64,000 bases of DNA, taken from NCBI RefSeq assembly GCF_052116145.1, contig NZ_JBQKLQ010000001.1, positions 1 through 64,000 of the forward strand, written 5' to 3'. The notes under the pieces were generated by a model. The model saw only the letters and a list, made by a program, of their open reading frames with translations. It was not told the origin of the DNA and did not search any database. Positions 1-6,803 of this stretch are shown piece after piece. The number at the start of each line of letters is the position of its first letter. Positions within the stretch are counted from its first letter, which is position 1. This DNA is from Fundicoccus sp052116145 (GTDB lineage: Bacteria; Bacillota; Bacilli; Lactobacillales; Aerococcaceae). A program made the translations under genes and the position numbers.

Positions 1-107
1 AGGCAAGAAGGATACACCTGTTCCCATGCCGAACACAGCAGTTAAGCTTCTTAGCGCCGATGGTAGTTGGACCTTTGGTCCTGTGAGAGTAGGACGTTGC
101 CACGCAA
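1..107 (+). rRNA. 5S ribosomal RNA, 5' end outside window
   Basis: The window opens inside a 5S rRNA gene. The conserved loop with CCCATGCCGAACACAG and the closing GTGAGAGTAGGACGTTGCCA are present, followed by the 3' stem near 107. About a dozen 5' bases are missing. Its position before twelve tRNAs implies a 16S-23S-5S operon upstream. The exact 3' end is uncertain by a few bases. Confidence 0.93.
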
Positions 108-121
108 GTGTTGTATGTTAT

Positions 122-194
122 TCCGCAATAGCTCAGTTGGTAGAGCGCATGACTGTTAATCATGATGTCGTAGGTTCGAGCCCTACTTGCGGAG
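122..194 (+). tRNA. tRNA-Asn (anticodon GTT)
   Basis: A full cloverleaf is visible: acceptor stem TCCGCAA/TTGCGGA, D-loop with AGCTCAGTTGG, anticodon GTT, and a GGTTCGAGCC T-arm. CCA is not encoded. It is the first tRNA after 5S in the cluster. Confidence 0.97.
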
Positions 195-209
195 TGATTA
201 AGGTTACTT

Positions 210-299
210 GGAGAGTTGTCCGAGTTGGCCGAAGGAGCACGATTGGAAATCGTGTAGGCGAGTCAAATCGTCTCAAGGGTTCGAATCCCTTACTCTCCG
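210..299 (+). tRNA. tRNA-Ser (anticodon GGA)
   Basis: The acceptor GGAGAG pairs with CTCTCC, and a long variable arm marks a class II tRNA. The anticodon stem-loop CGATTGGAAATCG gives anticodon GGA. The T-arm is GGGTTCGAATCCC. Confidence 0.97.
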
Positions 300-316
300 T
301 ATCTAAAACTTAAAAC

Positions 317-388
317 GGCCCGTTGGTCAAGCGGTTAAGACACCGCCCTTTCACGGCGGTAACACGGGTTCGAATCCCGTACGGGTCA
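317..388 (+). tRNA. tRNA-Glu (anticodon TTC)
   Basis: The acceptor GGCCCGT pairs with ACGGGTC. The anticodon loop CCTTTCACGG gives TTC. The T-arm is CGGGTTCGAATCCCG. Confidence 0.97.
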
Positions 389-406
389 TGACAATTAAAT
401 AACTAT

Positions 407-479
407 GGAGGATTAGCTCAGCTGGGAGAGCGTCTGCCTTACAAGCAGAATGTCGGCGGTTCGATCCCGTCATCCTCCA
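407..479 (+). tRNA. tRNA-Val (anticodon TAC)
   Basis: The acceptor GGAGGAT pairs with ATCCTCC. The anticodon arm TGCCTTACAAGCA gives TAC. The cloverleaf is 73 nt. Confidence 0.97.
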
Positions 480-491
480 TTGTACTAAACT

Positions 492-564
492 GGTCCGGTG
501 GTGTAGGGGTTAACATGCTTGCCTGTCACGCAGGAGATCGCGGGTTCAAATCCCGTCCGGACCG
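492..564 (+). tRNA. tRNA-Asp (anticodon GTC)
   Basis: The acceptor GGTCCGG pairs with CCGGACC, followed by discriminator G. The anticodon arm TGCCTGTCACGCA gives GTC. Confidence 0.97.
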
Positions 565-567
565 TTT

Positions 568-640
568 GGCCTGATAGCTCAGTTGGTAGAGCACTTGATT
601 GAAGCTCAAGGTGTCGGCGGTTCGAATCCGTCTCAGGCCA
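568..640 (+). tRNA. tRNA-Phe (anticodon GAA)
   Basis: The acceptor GGCCTGA pairs with TCAGGCC. The anticodon arm TTGATTGAAGCTCAA gives GAA. It lies only 3 nt after tRNA-Asp, so it is co-transcribed. Confidence 0.97.
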
Positions 641-643
641 TAT

Positions 644-724
644 GGTGGGGTAGCGAAGTGGCTAAACGCGGCGGACTGTAAATCCGCTCCTTCGGGTTCG
701 GCAGTTCGAATCTGCCCCCCACCA
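644..724 (+). tRNA. tRNA-Tyr (anticodon GTA)
   Basis: The acceptor GGTGGGG pairs with CCCCACC. It has a class II variable arm, and the anticodon arm GGACTGTAAATCC gives GTA. The length is 81 nt. Confidence 0.97.
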
Positions 725-767
725 TTATTTGAATAGTAGGGAAAAATACTGTGTTCTTCTTACTACT

Positions 768-838
768 AGGGACTTAGTTTAAAGGTAGAACAACGGTCTC
801 CAAAACCGTTAGTGTGGGTTCGATTCCTACAGTCCCTG
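768..838 (+). tRNA. tRNA-Trp (anticodon CCA)
   Basis: The acceptor AGGGACT pairs with AGTCCCT, with discriminator G. The anticodon arm CGGTCTCCAAAACCG gives CCA. Confidence 0.96.
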
Positions 839-864
839 TTATCTATTCAAATAGGTAATGTCAT

Positions 865-938
865 GGCGATTGTGGCGAAGTGGTTAACGCATCGGTTTGT
901 GGATCCGACATTCGTGGGTTCAATTCCCATCAGTCGCC
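865..938 (+). tRNA. tRNA-His (anticodon GTG)
   Basis: GCGATTG pairs with CAGTCGC, and the extra G at 865 faces the terminal C. This is the G-1:C73 pair diagnostic of tRNA-His. The anticodon arm CGGTTTGTGGATCCG gives GTG. Confidence 0.96.
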
Positions 939-964
939 TATATTTTATATAATTTAATGATTAT

Positions 965-1037
965 TGGGGTATAGCCAAGCGGTAAGGCAACAGACTTTGA
1001 CTCTGTCATCTCGTTGGTTCGAATCCAGCTACCCCAG
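965..1037 (+). tRNA. tRNA-Gln (anticodon TTG)
   Basis: The acceptor TGGGGTA pairs with TACCCCA. The anticodon arm CAGACTTTGACTCTG gives TTG. Confidence 0.96.
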
Positions 1038-1063
1038 TTTTTTTTGTTTTTAAGGATAATTTT

Positions 1064-1135
1064 GGCGGTGTAGCCAAGTGGTAAGGCACGGGTCTGCAAA
1101 ACCCTTATTCGTCGGTTCAAATCCGATCACCGCCT
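1064..1135 (+). tRNA. tRNA-Cys (anticodon GCA)
   Basis: The acceptor GGCGGTG pairs with CACCGCC, with discriminator T. The anticodon arm GGGTCTGCAAAACCC gives GCA. Confidence 0.96.
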
Positions 1136-1159
1136 TAGTTAGAAAAGCATATCATTAAT

Positions 1160-1243
1160 GCCGGTGTGGCGGAATTGGCAGACGCGCTGGACTCAAAATC
1201 CTGTGCCCTCACGGGCGTGTCGGTTCGACCCCGACCATCGGTA
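1160..1243 (+). tRNA. tRNA-Leu (anticodon CAA)
   Basis: This is a class II tRNA with a long variable arm. The acceptor GCCGGTG pairs with CATCGGT, and the loop CTCAAAA gives anticodon CAA. It is the last tRNA of the rRNA-linked block and is followed at once by a terminator. Confidence 0.96.
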
Positions 1244-1262
1244 TCAGCCAAACAACACGTTT

Positions 1263-1300
1263 AAGCAGTTTCTCTTTCTTCGAGAAGCTGCTTTTTTGTT
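1263..1300 (+). terminator. Rho-independent terminator of the rRNA/tRNA operon
   Basis: A 12-bp stem is formed by AAGCAGTTTCTC and GAGAAGCTGCTT, followed by a T run. It lies 20 nt after tRNA-Leu. Confidence 0.93.
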
Positions 1301-1568
1301 AGCTAATGTTCCCATTATATTGAAAGTGTTATTAGCTTCTAATTCAAAATAATTATGTGCTATAATGATTTCAACATGGTCGTAATGGTTATTTTCACGA
1401 CTTTCTCAATCCTCAATGTAGATTAAATACCCTTGTCTTAGTCATTCACTTTGTTCGTTGAGTTAATGTTGACTTGGGTCTCGGCTTATAAAAACAGACA
1501 ATAATTTGGTCAGTCGAGTTAATCGTTCAGATACTGAAGCTAGATAAATATATTTAAAAGAGAAGATT

Positions 1569-2113
1569 ATGTTAATCAATCGCAACAATACTGCTTTGTT
1601 GGTTATTGATATACATGGTCCTTTGGCACGCACCGTTGAGGATGCCAACTAATTACATTCAAATTGGATTAAAATGATCCGTGTGGCTCGTTTGTTCGAC
1701 TTTCCCATATAGTACTTGAACAATATGCCGAAGGGCTAGGGGAGACGATTCCAGAGCTTAGAGGCGAATTAAAAGACAATCATATTTTCCCTAAAAGAAG
1801 CTTTAGTTGGTATCAAGATCCGAATTTTAGAATGGTGCTAAAAGCATTAGATGTGAATAATTTATTAGTGATGGGCGGTGAAGCTCATGTCTGTTTGTTC
1901 CAAACAGGTTTAGTTATTTTAAAACATGAGGAATTATCACTCTATTTATTAGCAAACGGTGTTTCATCCGGAAAGGCTATCGACCGAGACTTAGCGATAT
2001 AACGACTCGAGAAAGAGGGCGCAGTGATTAACACAATTGAAACGGCCGCCTTTGAATTAATGCAAGATAGTCGCGACACGAAGATTAAAGACTTCCTAAA
2101 AATAATCAAATAA
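1569..2113 (+). pseudogene. Decayed isochorismatase-family hydrolase
   Basis: Joined across frames, the translation begins MLINRNNTALLVIDIHG, continues RVARLFDFPI and VLEQYAEGLGETIPELRGEL, then GGEAHVCLFQTGL and ETAAFELMQD. These match the beta-strand, nucleophile-Cys and C-terminal blocks of small isochorismatase-like cysteine hydrolases (about 180 residues). Three lesions break it: an in-frame TAA at 1650, a frame change near 1709 after TTTCCCATA, and an in-frame TAA at 2000. The usual substrate of such proteins is unknown, and no enterobactin genes are nearby. Decay looks fairly recent because the blocks remain readable. Confidence 0.85.
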
Positions 2114-2117
2114 GTAA

Positions 2118-2170
2118 AACAGCCCCAATCGCCTTGCTTCTATGGAGAACAAGAGGTTGGGGTTGTTTTT
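2118..2170. terminator. Bidirectional terminator between the pseudogene and cstR
   Basis: AACAGCCCCAA (2118-2128) pairs with TTGGGGTTGTT (2157-2167), with T-rich sequence on the plus side and a shorter T run on the minus side. It can end both the decayed gene and the convergent cstR operon. Confidence 0.8.
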
Positions 2171-2223
2171 ATATTAATGAAGCATTAGGCTAATGTGTAA
2201 AAAGTCTGGTTCTCATTGAGCTA

Positions 2224-2481
2224 TTATTTACGAATAATCATTTGAACGGCTTGATCAATTTTCTGGTTTTGTACTTCTGGATTTTCATTTGGATTATTTA
2301 GACACTGTTTTAAGTTTTCAGCAACAATTAGCCCCATAATACGATCGATGCTTGAACGAACAGCGCTTAACTGCGTCACAATATCAACGCATTCTTTTTC
2401 TTCATCCATCATTTTCTGGATACCTCTTAACTGGCCTTCAGCTCGTTTGAGGCGATTAAGTAATTTTGGATCGCATTGCAT
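2224..2481 (-). CDS. cstR: CstR-type persulfide-sensing repressor (CsoR/DUF156 family)
   Basis: This is an 85-residue all-helical repressor of the CsoR family. Cys31 (in KECVDIV) and Cys60 (in ENLKQCL) are both present. The position that is His in copper-sensing CsoR is Asn56, in AENLKQC. That C-N-C pattern is the signature of CstR, which reacts with sulfane sulfur rather than Cu(I). It is the last gene of the operon and starts at TAATG, one base overlapping the rhodanese stop. Two rhodanese-domain genes upstream agree with a persulfide sensor, and the operator at 4452-4467 would make it autoregulatory. The copper-CsoR alternative is unlikely without the His and without a copper pump gene. 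Confidence 0.9.
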   Translation of the reverse strand: MQCDPKLLNRLKRAEGQLRGIQKMMDEEKECVDIVTQLSAVRSSIDRIMGLIVAENLKQCLNNPNENPEVQNQKIDQAVQMIIRK

Positions 2482-2777
2482 TATCTAATCAAAGCTCCTT
2501 TCCAAGCGGCAATTCCGCCTTCCACATTAGTTACATTATAACCGAATTTATTAAGAAGTGTAGTCGCGACACTAGAGCGACCTCCGGATGCACAAATAAT
2601 ATAATAGTCCTCTTCTTTAGAGAGAGCTTTAGTATTAAGTGCTAATGTACTAAGGGGGAGATTAATTGATTTTGGGATGTGTCCTATAGCAAATTCATTT
2701 CTTTCACGTACATCAATTACATTAAGCACTTGTTGCTTACTGTTTTTATAAAATTGATCGTTATTAATTGTTTTCAT
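2481..2777 (-). CDS. Single-domain rhodanese (sulfurtransferase)
   Basis: This is a 98-residue rhodanese. It has IDVRERNEFAIGHIPKSINLP, the CH2A-like segment, and an active-site loop CASGGRS whose Cys would carry persulfide. The start is the ATG at 2777, preceded by GGAGG. A longer frame beginning 16 codons earlier reads back into the upstream gene and has no ribosome site. The ATG lies within the last codons of the CoA-disulfide reductase gene (14-base overlap), so translation is probably coupled. It is expected to be cytoplasmic and to relay sulfane sulfur between the fusion reductase and thiol acceptors. Confidence 0.9.
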   Translation of the reverse strand: MKTINNDQFYKNSKQQVLNVIDVRERNEFAIGHIPKSINLPLSTLALNTKALSKEEDYYIICASGGRSSVATTLLNKFGYNVTNVEGGIAAWKGALIR

Positions 2778-4425
2778 GAATAATATCCTCCGGTTTAACG
2801 GTGTTGTATAGGTAGAAACCGCCATCTAGATTAGCAACAGTAAAGCCGTTTTGTTTTAAAATTCTTTCGGCAATATAACTACGAGCGCCACTTGCACAAG
2901 AGATAATATAAGGTTGGGTTCTATCTAATTCATTGAGCCGTTCTCTTAATTCATTTACAGGAATATTGATTGCATTAGGATATTGTCCATTAGCTAATTC
3001 ATCTGGTGAGCGTACGTCTAAGACTTGTTTACCATCATTCAACTGTGTTTGTAATTCGTGCCAAGCAACAGAATCACTTAGTCCTTCAACAATATTACTT
3101 GCAACATAGCCAAGCATATTTACCGGGTCTTTTGCTGAACCGAAAGGAGGGGCGTAGGTAAATTCTAGTTCCATTAAATCAAAGATTGTTAAACCACCCT
3201 TAATGGCTGTTGCGATAACATCAATACGTTTATCGACACCTTTTTGTCCAATACCTTGTGCGCCTAAAATCTTTCCAGTTTCAGGATCAAAAACTAATTT
3301 TATGGTCAAACTAGTCGCACCTGGATAGTAGCCAGCATGATCCTTACCAGTTGTATGAATGGCGATATGATTTAAACCACTTAACTGAGCGACTCGTTCA
3401 TTTAGTCCAGTTGAAGCGGCTGTGAGATTGAAAGCTCTAACAATTGCAGTTCCAATACTTCCTTGGTTTTTACGATTTAAACCAGCAATCACATCTGCTA
3501 CTTGACGCCCTTGACGGTTGGCAGGCGAGGCTAGAGCAATCATGGTATCTTCACCTGTAATTTGTTGTTTAACAATAATTGCATCACCAACGGCGTAGAT
3601 GTTAGGAATATTTGTTTGATAATTATTATCGACTAAGATCCCTCCTTGCCTACCTAATTTGATACCTGCTGCTTCTGCTAAGCTGTTTTCTGGTCGGACA
3701 CCAACAGAAAGAATCGTTAAATCAGAAGGGATGATTTGTCCGTCTGTTAAGACAACTTCTTTCCCATTGTTTCTAAATTCATTTGCTGATTGGCTAGTAA
3801 TCACACGAACACCATTACGTTTTAATTCTGCCTCTACAAAAGCAGCCATCTCCTCATCTAGTGGTGGGAGTACATGGGGTGCCATTTCTACTAAGGTAAC
3901 ATTTAAGCCGAATTTCTTAAGGTTTTCTGCCATTTCGACACCGATAAAGCCAGCACCGATGACAACTGCTTCTTTAACTTCATTCTCTTTCAATTGAGAC
4001 ATGATTTTATCTAAATCAGGCACATTACGTAGACTAAAAGCATTGGTGGCAGCGTCTAAGCCGGGAATAGAAGGGATAAATGGCTTGGCACCAGGAGATA
4101 GTATGAGTTCATCATACGTTTCAGTAAATACCTCGTCATTATGAAGTACTTCGATCGTTTTATTTTCTGGGTTAACTTTTGTCACTTCATGTTCAGAGCG
4201 TATATCTAATTTGAAGCGAGCTTGTAAAGCTTCTGGAGTTTGAACAATTAAATCAGAACGCTCTGCTATTTCTCCAGAGATATGATAGGGCAGTCCACAG
4301 TTGGCGAAAGAAACATAAGGACCTTTTTCCATAATGATAATTTCAGCATCATCCATTAAACGACGTAAACGTGTTGCAGCTGACATTCCACCAGCAACTC
4401 CACCTACAATCACTATCTTTTTCAT
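2764..4425 (-). CDS. CoA-disulfide reductase fused to a C-terminal rhodanese domain
   Basis: This 553-residue flavoprotein opens with the FAD-binding motif KIVIVGGVAGG. The redox Cys lies in SFANCGLPYHISG near residue 43, the position of the single active Cys in CoA-disulfide and CoA-persulfide reductases. A second nucleotide-binding segment (AVVIGAGFIGVEMAE) serves NAD(P)H. The pyridine-nucleotide dimerisation domain follows (VRAFNLTAASTGL to GYVASNIVEG). The last 95 residues are a rhodanese domain with loop CASGARS. The ATG at 4425 is chosen because GGAGGA sits 7 nt upstream, and the TTG five codons earlier overlaps that site. Such fusions reduce CoA-persulfide and polysulfides. It heads the cstR operon. 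Confidence 0.93.
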   Translation of the reverse strand: MKKIVIVGGVAGGMSAATRLRRLMDDAEIIIMEKGPYVSFANCGLPYHISGEIAERSDLIVQTPEALQARFKLDIRSEHEVTKVNPENKTIEVLHNDEVFTETYDELILSPGAKPFIPSIPGLDAATNAFSLRNVPDLDKIMSQLKENEVKEAVVIGAGFIGVEMAENLKKFGLNVTLVEMAPHVLPPLDEEMAAFVEAELKRNGVRVITSQSANEFRNNGKEVVLTDGQIIPSDLTILSVGVRPENSLAEAAGIKLGRQGGILVDNNYQTNIPNIYAVGDAIIVKQQITGEDTMIALASPANRQGRQVADVIAGLNRKNQGSIGTAIVRAFNLTAASTGLNERVAQLSGLNHIAIHTTGKDHAGYYPGATSLTIKLVFDPETGKILGAQGIGQKGVDKRIDVIATAIKGGLTIFDLMELEFTYAPPFGSAKDPVNMLGYVASNIVEGLSDSVAWHELQTQLNDGKQVLDVRSPDELANGQYPNAINIPVNELRERLNELDRTQPYIISCASGARSYIAERILKQNGFTVANLDGGFYLYNTVKPEDIIHENN

Positions 4426-4451
4426 TTTATCTTCCTCCAATTAAAATACTA

Positions 4452-4496
4452 ATACCGGTATGGGTATATTAAACGACGAATCGCATACAATGTCAA
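4452..4496 (-). promoter_or_regulatory. Promoter of the persulfide operon with overlapping CstR-type operator
   Basis: Read on the minus strand, TTGACA (4491-4496) is 17 bases from TTTAAT (4468-4473). Directly downstream, over the expected start point, lies ATACCcataccGGTAT (4452-4467), an inverted repeat of the TACC/GGTA type bound by CsoR/CstR repressors. Repressor binding there would block initiation. The link to CstR is inference from position and motif. Confidence 0.75.
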
Positions 4497-4552
4497 GAGT
4501 TTATTTTACACGAAATGTAAAACATTATAGTAGCAATGTTTATAAGACTGAA

Positions 4553-4568
4553 TTACCCCCAAGGGTAA
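4553..4568. promoter_or_regulatory. Second CstR/CsoR-like operator
   Basis: TTACCC-CCAA-GGGTAA is a perfect 6-bp inverted repeat around a C-rich core, matching the TACCC...GGGTA shape of CsoR-family operators. It lies about 130 bp upstream of the reductase start, beyond the -35 box, and abuts the T run of the neighbouring terminator. A distal operator is plausible, as is chance. Confidence 0.5.
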
Positions 4569-4594
4569 AAAAAACCATCCCGAAAGGGATGGTG
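4569..4594 (-). terminator. Terminator of the PH-domain gene
   Basis: On the minus strand, ACCATCCC and GGGATGGT form an 8-bp stem with loop TTTC, followed by eight T residues. Confidence 0.92.
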
Positions 4595-4600
4595 CTAAAA

Positions 4601-4981
4601 TTAGTGTTTATTAAAAACAGAGCGTGCAATCAGAGTGTCGACTTCTTTAACATTGATTCCCTTTCGCAGTTGAATCTTTACATGGCCGACTTTAGTCCAT
4701 AAGTCGACTTCACCATTGATGTCTAGAATACCTGACGTTTCGACAGACCACATATCAATCGAACGGTAAGGGATACTATAGTACTCTTTTTTAGTGCCAG
4801 TTACACCTTGCGTATCGACAATAATTAAACGATGATTCGTAAAGACAGCAGTGTCGCGTAAAGTAGAATAGGCGTGATCAGCCGTTTCGCCTTCAATTAA
4901 TAAGTCTTGAATTTTTTTAGGTACCTCTCGTTTGGAGATAAAGGTAATATTTAGTAAGTCATTCAATTCATTTGTTGCCAC
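4601..4981 (-). CDS. Bacterial PH-domain protein
   Basis: This is a 126-residue cytoplasmic protein. It has the bacterial PH-domain pattern: ILIEGE-like start, AYSTLRDTAVFTNHRLIIVD (new strand with TNxR), YYSIPYRSIDMWSVE, then a strand-rich second half and a C-terminal helix. The GTG at 4981 is chosen because AAAGGAG lies 8 nt upstream; the GTG three codons earlier overlaps that site. It is a single-gene transcript. The PH fold is known for this family in Firmicutes, but the ligand and role are not. Confidence 0.8.
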   Translation of the reverse strand: MATNELNDLLNITFISKREVPKKIQDLLIEGETADHAYSTLRDTAVFTNHRLIIVDTQGVTGTKKEYYSIPYRSIDMWSVETSGILDINGEVDLWTKVGHVKIQLRKGINVKEVDTLIARSVFNKH

Positions 4982-5010
4982 GTCAATCACTCCTTTAATT
5001 TGTTAGGACT

Positions 5011-5019
5011 ATTATAACA
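5011..5019 (-). promoter_or_regulatory. Extended -10 promoter for the PH-domain gene
   Basis: The minus strand carries TGTTATAAT, an extended -10 (TGn-TATAAT). There is no convincing -35. It is 30 bases upstream of the GTG start. Confidence 0.6.
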
Positions 5020-5054
5020 TGATGTGCTGGAAAGATAATCTTAATACGTCTTTA

Positions 5055-5552
5055 CTAACGGTAACGTAAAGCTAACCCTTTTAGGAAATTACGAATGTAG
5101 CGGTCACCACACGGTTTGTAATTTCGGTGTCCTTCACGTCTTAAAACAGCACTTAATTCACTATTAGAGATAACCACACCAGCCTCTTCAAGAATATCTA
5201 AGATGTCATCACTGGTTAGTTTAAGTGCAATTTTGATTTTCTTAAGCATTAAGTTATTCGCATTACCTGAATTCAATTCCAAGGCCGGTTCATTATCGTT
5301 TTTAGCGCCTCGTTGCGAAATAATTAAGCCATTCAAGAAACGTTCGAATTGCTCATCTGTACAAGTCATTTCATAGACATTCTCAGCTCTTTCGTCAGCT
5401 GCTTCAGTTGTTTCAGTTAGTTGTTTTTTAAGTAGGGCTTGTACTTCCTCTTTACTTAAAGTGACGCCACCCATGGCAAAAATTTCCACCATGTCTTCGT
5501 CTTTAATATCCAAGCCGTAGCGTAGTCGGGTCAGTCGATCATTATGATTCAT
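5055..5552 (-). CDS. DUF1456 (YehS-like) protein
   Basis: The 165-residue product holds two copies of the DUF1456 unit. The first is NHNDRLTRLRYGLDIKDEDMVEIF followed by a VTLSKEEVQALL segment. The second is NLMLKKIKIALKLTSDDILDIL followed by VVISNSELSAVLR. The tail RNYKPCGDRYIRNFLKGL is also typical. The ATG at 5552 has AAAGGTGG 8 nt before it; the GTG four codons earlier overlaps that site. The family is widespread and of unknown function. It is divergent from the pseudouridine synthase gene across a short promoter region. Confidence 0.85.
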   Translation of the reverse strand: MNHNDRLTRLRYGLDIKDEDMVEIFAMGGVTLSKEEVQALLKKQLTETTEAADERAENVYEMTCTDEQFERFLNGLIISQRGAKNDNEPALELNSGNANNLMLKKIKIALKLTSDDILDILEEAGVVISNSELSAVLRREGHRNYKPCGDRYIRNFLKGLALRYR

Positions 5553-5583
5553 TAAATTAGCCACCTTTCAATTCATATCGTTA

Positions 5584-5619
5584 ATTATACCAAACATTTA
5601 TCAGCTTTTCTGCTATACT
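5584..5619. promoter_or_regulatory. Divergent extended -10 promoters
   Basis: The minus strand has TGGTATAAT (5584-5592), driving the DUF1456 gene. The plus strand has TGCTATACT (5611-5619), driving the pseudouridine synthase gene. Neither has a recognisable -35. Each -10 occupies roughly the other's -35 zone, so the two start sites probably exclude each other. Confidence 0.6.
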
Positions 5620-5652
5620 CTAAAGACAATACTTAGAGGAAGTGGTGTTACC

Positions 5653-6525
5653 ATGCGTCAAACCGAATATAAAGTTTTCGAAGCAGGTGAACTGTTTGAT
5701 TTTTTAGTTGAAAAAATGCCGTCAGCAAGTCGTAAAACGATAAAAAATATGTTGACCCATTCGCAAGTGACAGTTGACGATAAAACTGTGACTCAATACA
5801 ATACTAAACTGACTGAGGGTCAAGTGGTTGCGATTACTAAACAAAAGGTCAACAAGCATAAAGCAAATTTAAAAGGCGTAGAGATTTTGTTTGAAGATGA
5901 CGCCATTATTGTGATTAATAAAGCGGCAGGAGTGCTTTCAATGGCCGGCAAGAATCCAAGTGAATTGACAGCTTATCGTCAATTAACCGACTATGTCAAA
6001 GAAATTCATCCGCGTCAACGCTTGTTTATTGTTCACCGTTTAGACCGGGATACCTCTGGGGTAATGGTTTTTGCAAAAACAGAAGCTGCCAAAGAGGCTT
6101 TGCAGAAAAATTGGCACAGTGATGTCAAAGAAAGAAAGTATACTGCGATGGTTGAAGGGGTTGTCAATGAGCGACCTGGAACGGTCTCTTCTTGGTTAAC
6201 CGAAGGAAAGACGTTAAAAGTCTATTCCAGTCCGTTTGATAATGGCGGCAAGCATGCGATCACACATTACAAAAAGCTCCAAGGAAATCGTCATTTTTCT
6301 TTATTAGAAGTTCAACTAGAGACTGGAAGAAAGAATCAAATTCGTGTCCATATGCAAGAGCTTGGCCATTCAGTCGTAGGCGACAAAAAGTATGGTGCCC
6401 GTCAAAATCCGTTGAAGCGTCTAGGACTGCATGCAACCACCTTAGTCTTTAAGCATCCTATCAGTCAAGAAGTACTGCGCTTTAATGCCCCGGTCCCAGC
6501 AGCCTTTTTGAAACAAACGCGCTAA
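5653..6525 (+). CDS. RluA-family 23S rRNA pseudouridine synthase
   Basis: The 290-residue enzyme has an N-terminal S4-like RNA-binding domain (SASRKTIKNMLTHSQVTVDDK, about residues 20-60). The catalytic domain carries the RluA motif HRLDRDTSGVMVFAKT, in which the second Asp is the nucleophile. The family's later blocks RKNQIRVHMQELGHSVVGDKKYG and LGLHATTLVFKHP follow. Start ATG 5653 follows AGAGGAAG. It isomerises uridine to pseudouridine in rRNA or tRNA. The exact target (RluD-type or other) cannot be told from sequence. Confidence 0.93.
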   Translation: MRQTEYKVFEAGELFDFLVEKMPSASRKTIKNMLTHSQVTVDDKTVTQYNTKLTEGQVVAITKQKVNKHKANLKGVEILFEDDAIIVINKAAGVLSMAGKNPSELTAYRQLTDYVKEIHPRQRLFIVHRLDRDTSGVMVFAKTEAAKEALQKNWHSDVKERKYTAMVEGVVNERPGTVSSWLTEGKTLKVYSSPFDNGGKHAITHYKKLQGNRHFSLLEVQLETGRKNQIRVHMQELGHSVVGDKKYGARQNPLKRLGLHATTLVFKHPISQEVLRFNAPVPAAFLKQTR

Positions 6526-6610
6526 TAGCCAGACTACTGATTTCAATTTTCAAGAGAAACGATCAGTTAAGAAGATATTAGTTAACAAGAGAATTATCAG
6601 ATAATTTGTA

Positions 6611-6641
6611 GCACCGAGCAGAAATGTTGGGTGTTTTTGTC
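6611..6641 (+). terminator. Weak terminator after the pseudouridine synthase gene
   Basis: GCACC and GGGTG(T) can form a short stem of about 5 bp around a GAGCAGAAATGTT loop, followed by five T. The stem is short, so confidence is modest. Confidence 0.4.
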
Positions 6642-6660
6642 TTAAATGAGTAGGCTCTAA

Positions 6661-6689
6661 TTGTTGTTAATCGTTACATAAGTTATGAT
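6661..6689 (+). promoter_or_regulatory. Promoter of the five-domain transporter operon
   Basis: TTGTTG (6661-6666) is 17 bases from TATGAT (6684-6689). The predicted leader is about 108 nt and contains a small hairpin, TGTTAG/CTAACA (6707-6723). No T-box or known riboswitch core was seen. Start ATG 6804 has GAGGTGA 7 nt upstream. Confidence 0.55.
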
Positions 6690-6803
6690 ACAAAGCTTTA
6701 CACTTATGTTAGATAAGCTAACATGTCATGTTAAAACTGGATTGCGCTCATCAAACTTTAATTATATACTTAAGCACATAAAAATGTGTTTATGAGGTGA
6801 CTT

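Noticed and set aside
26..313. 95-residue reading frame at the window start
   Set aside because: It runs through 5S rRNA, tRNA-Asn and tRNA-Ser, so it is not a gene.
938..1352. Short reading frames over tRNA-His, tRNA-Gln, tRNA-Cys and tRNA-Leu
   Set aside because: They overlap tRNA genes and the terminator completely and have no ribosome site.
2224..2481. Copper-sensing CsoR
   Set aside because: The Cu-ligand His is Asn56 and no copper ATPase or chaperone gene is nearby; the persulfide genes fit CstR.
4460..4702. Plus-strand frame over the cst promoter
   Set aside because: It crosses the operator, promoter and the neighbour's terminator and has no ribosome site.
6690..6803. T-box or amino-acid riboswitch in the transporter leader
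   Set aside because: Only a 6-bp hairpin is visible. There is no T-box sequence, no antiterminator pair and no terminator.
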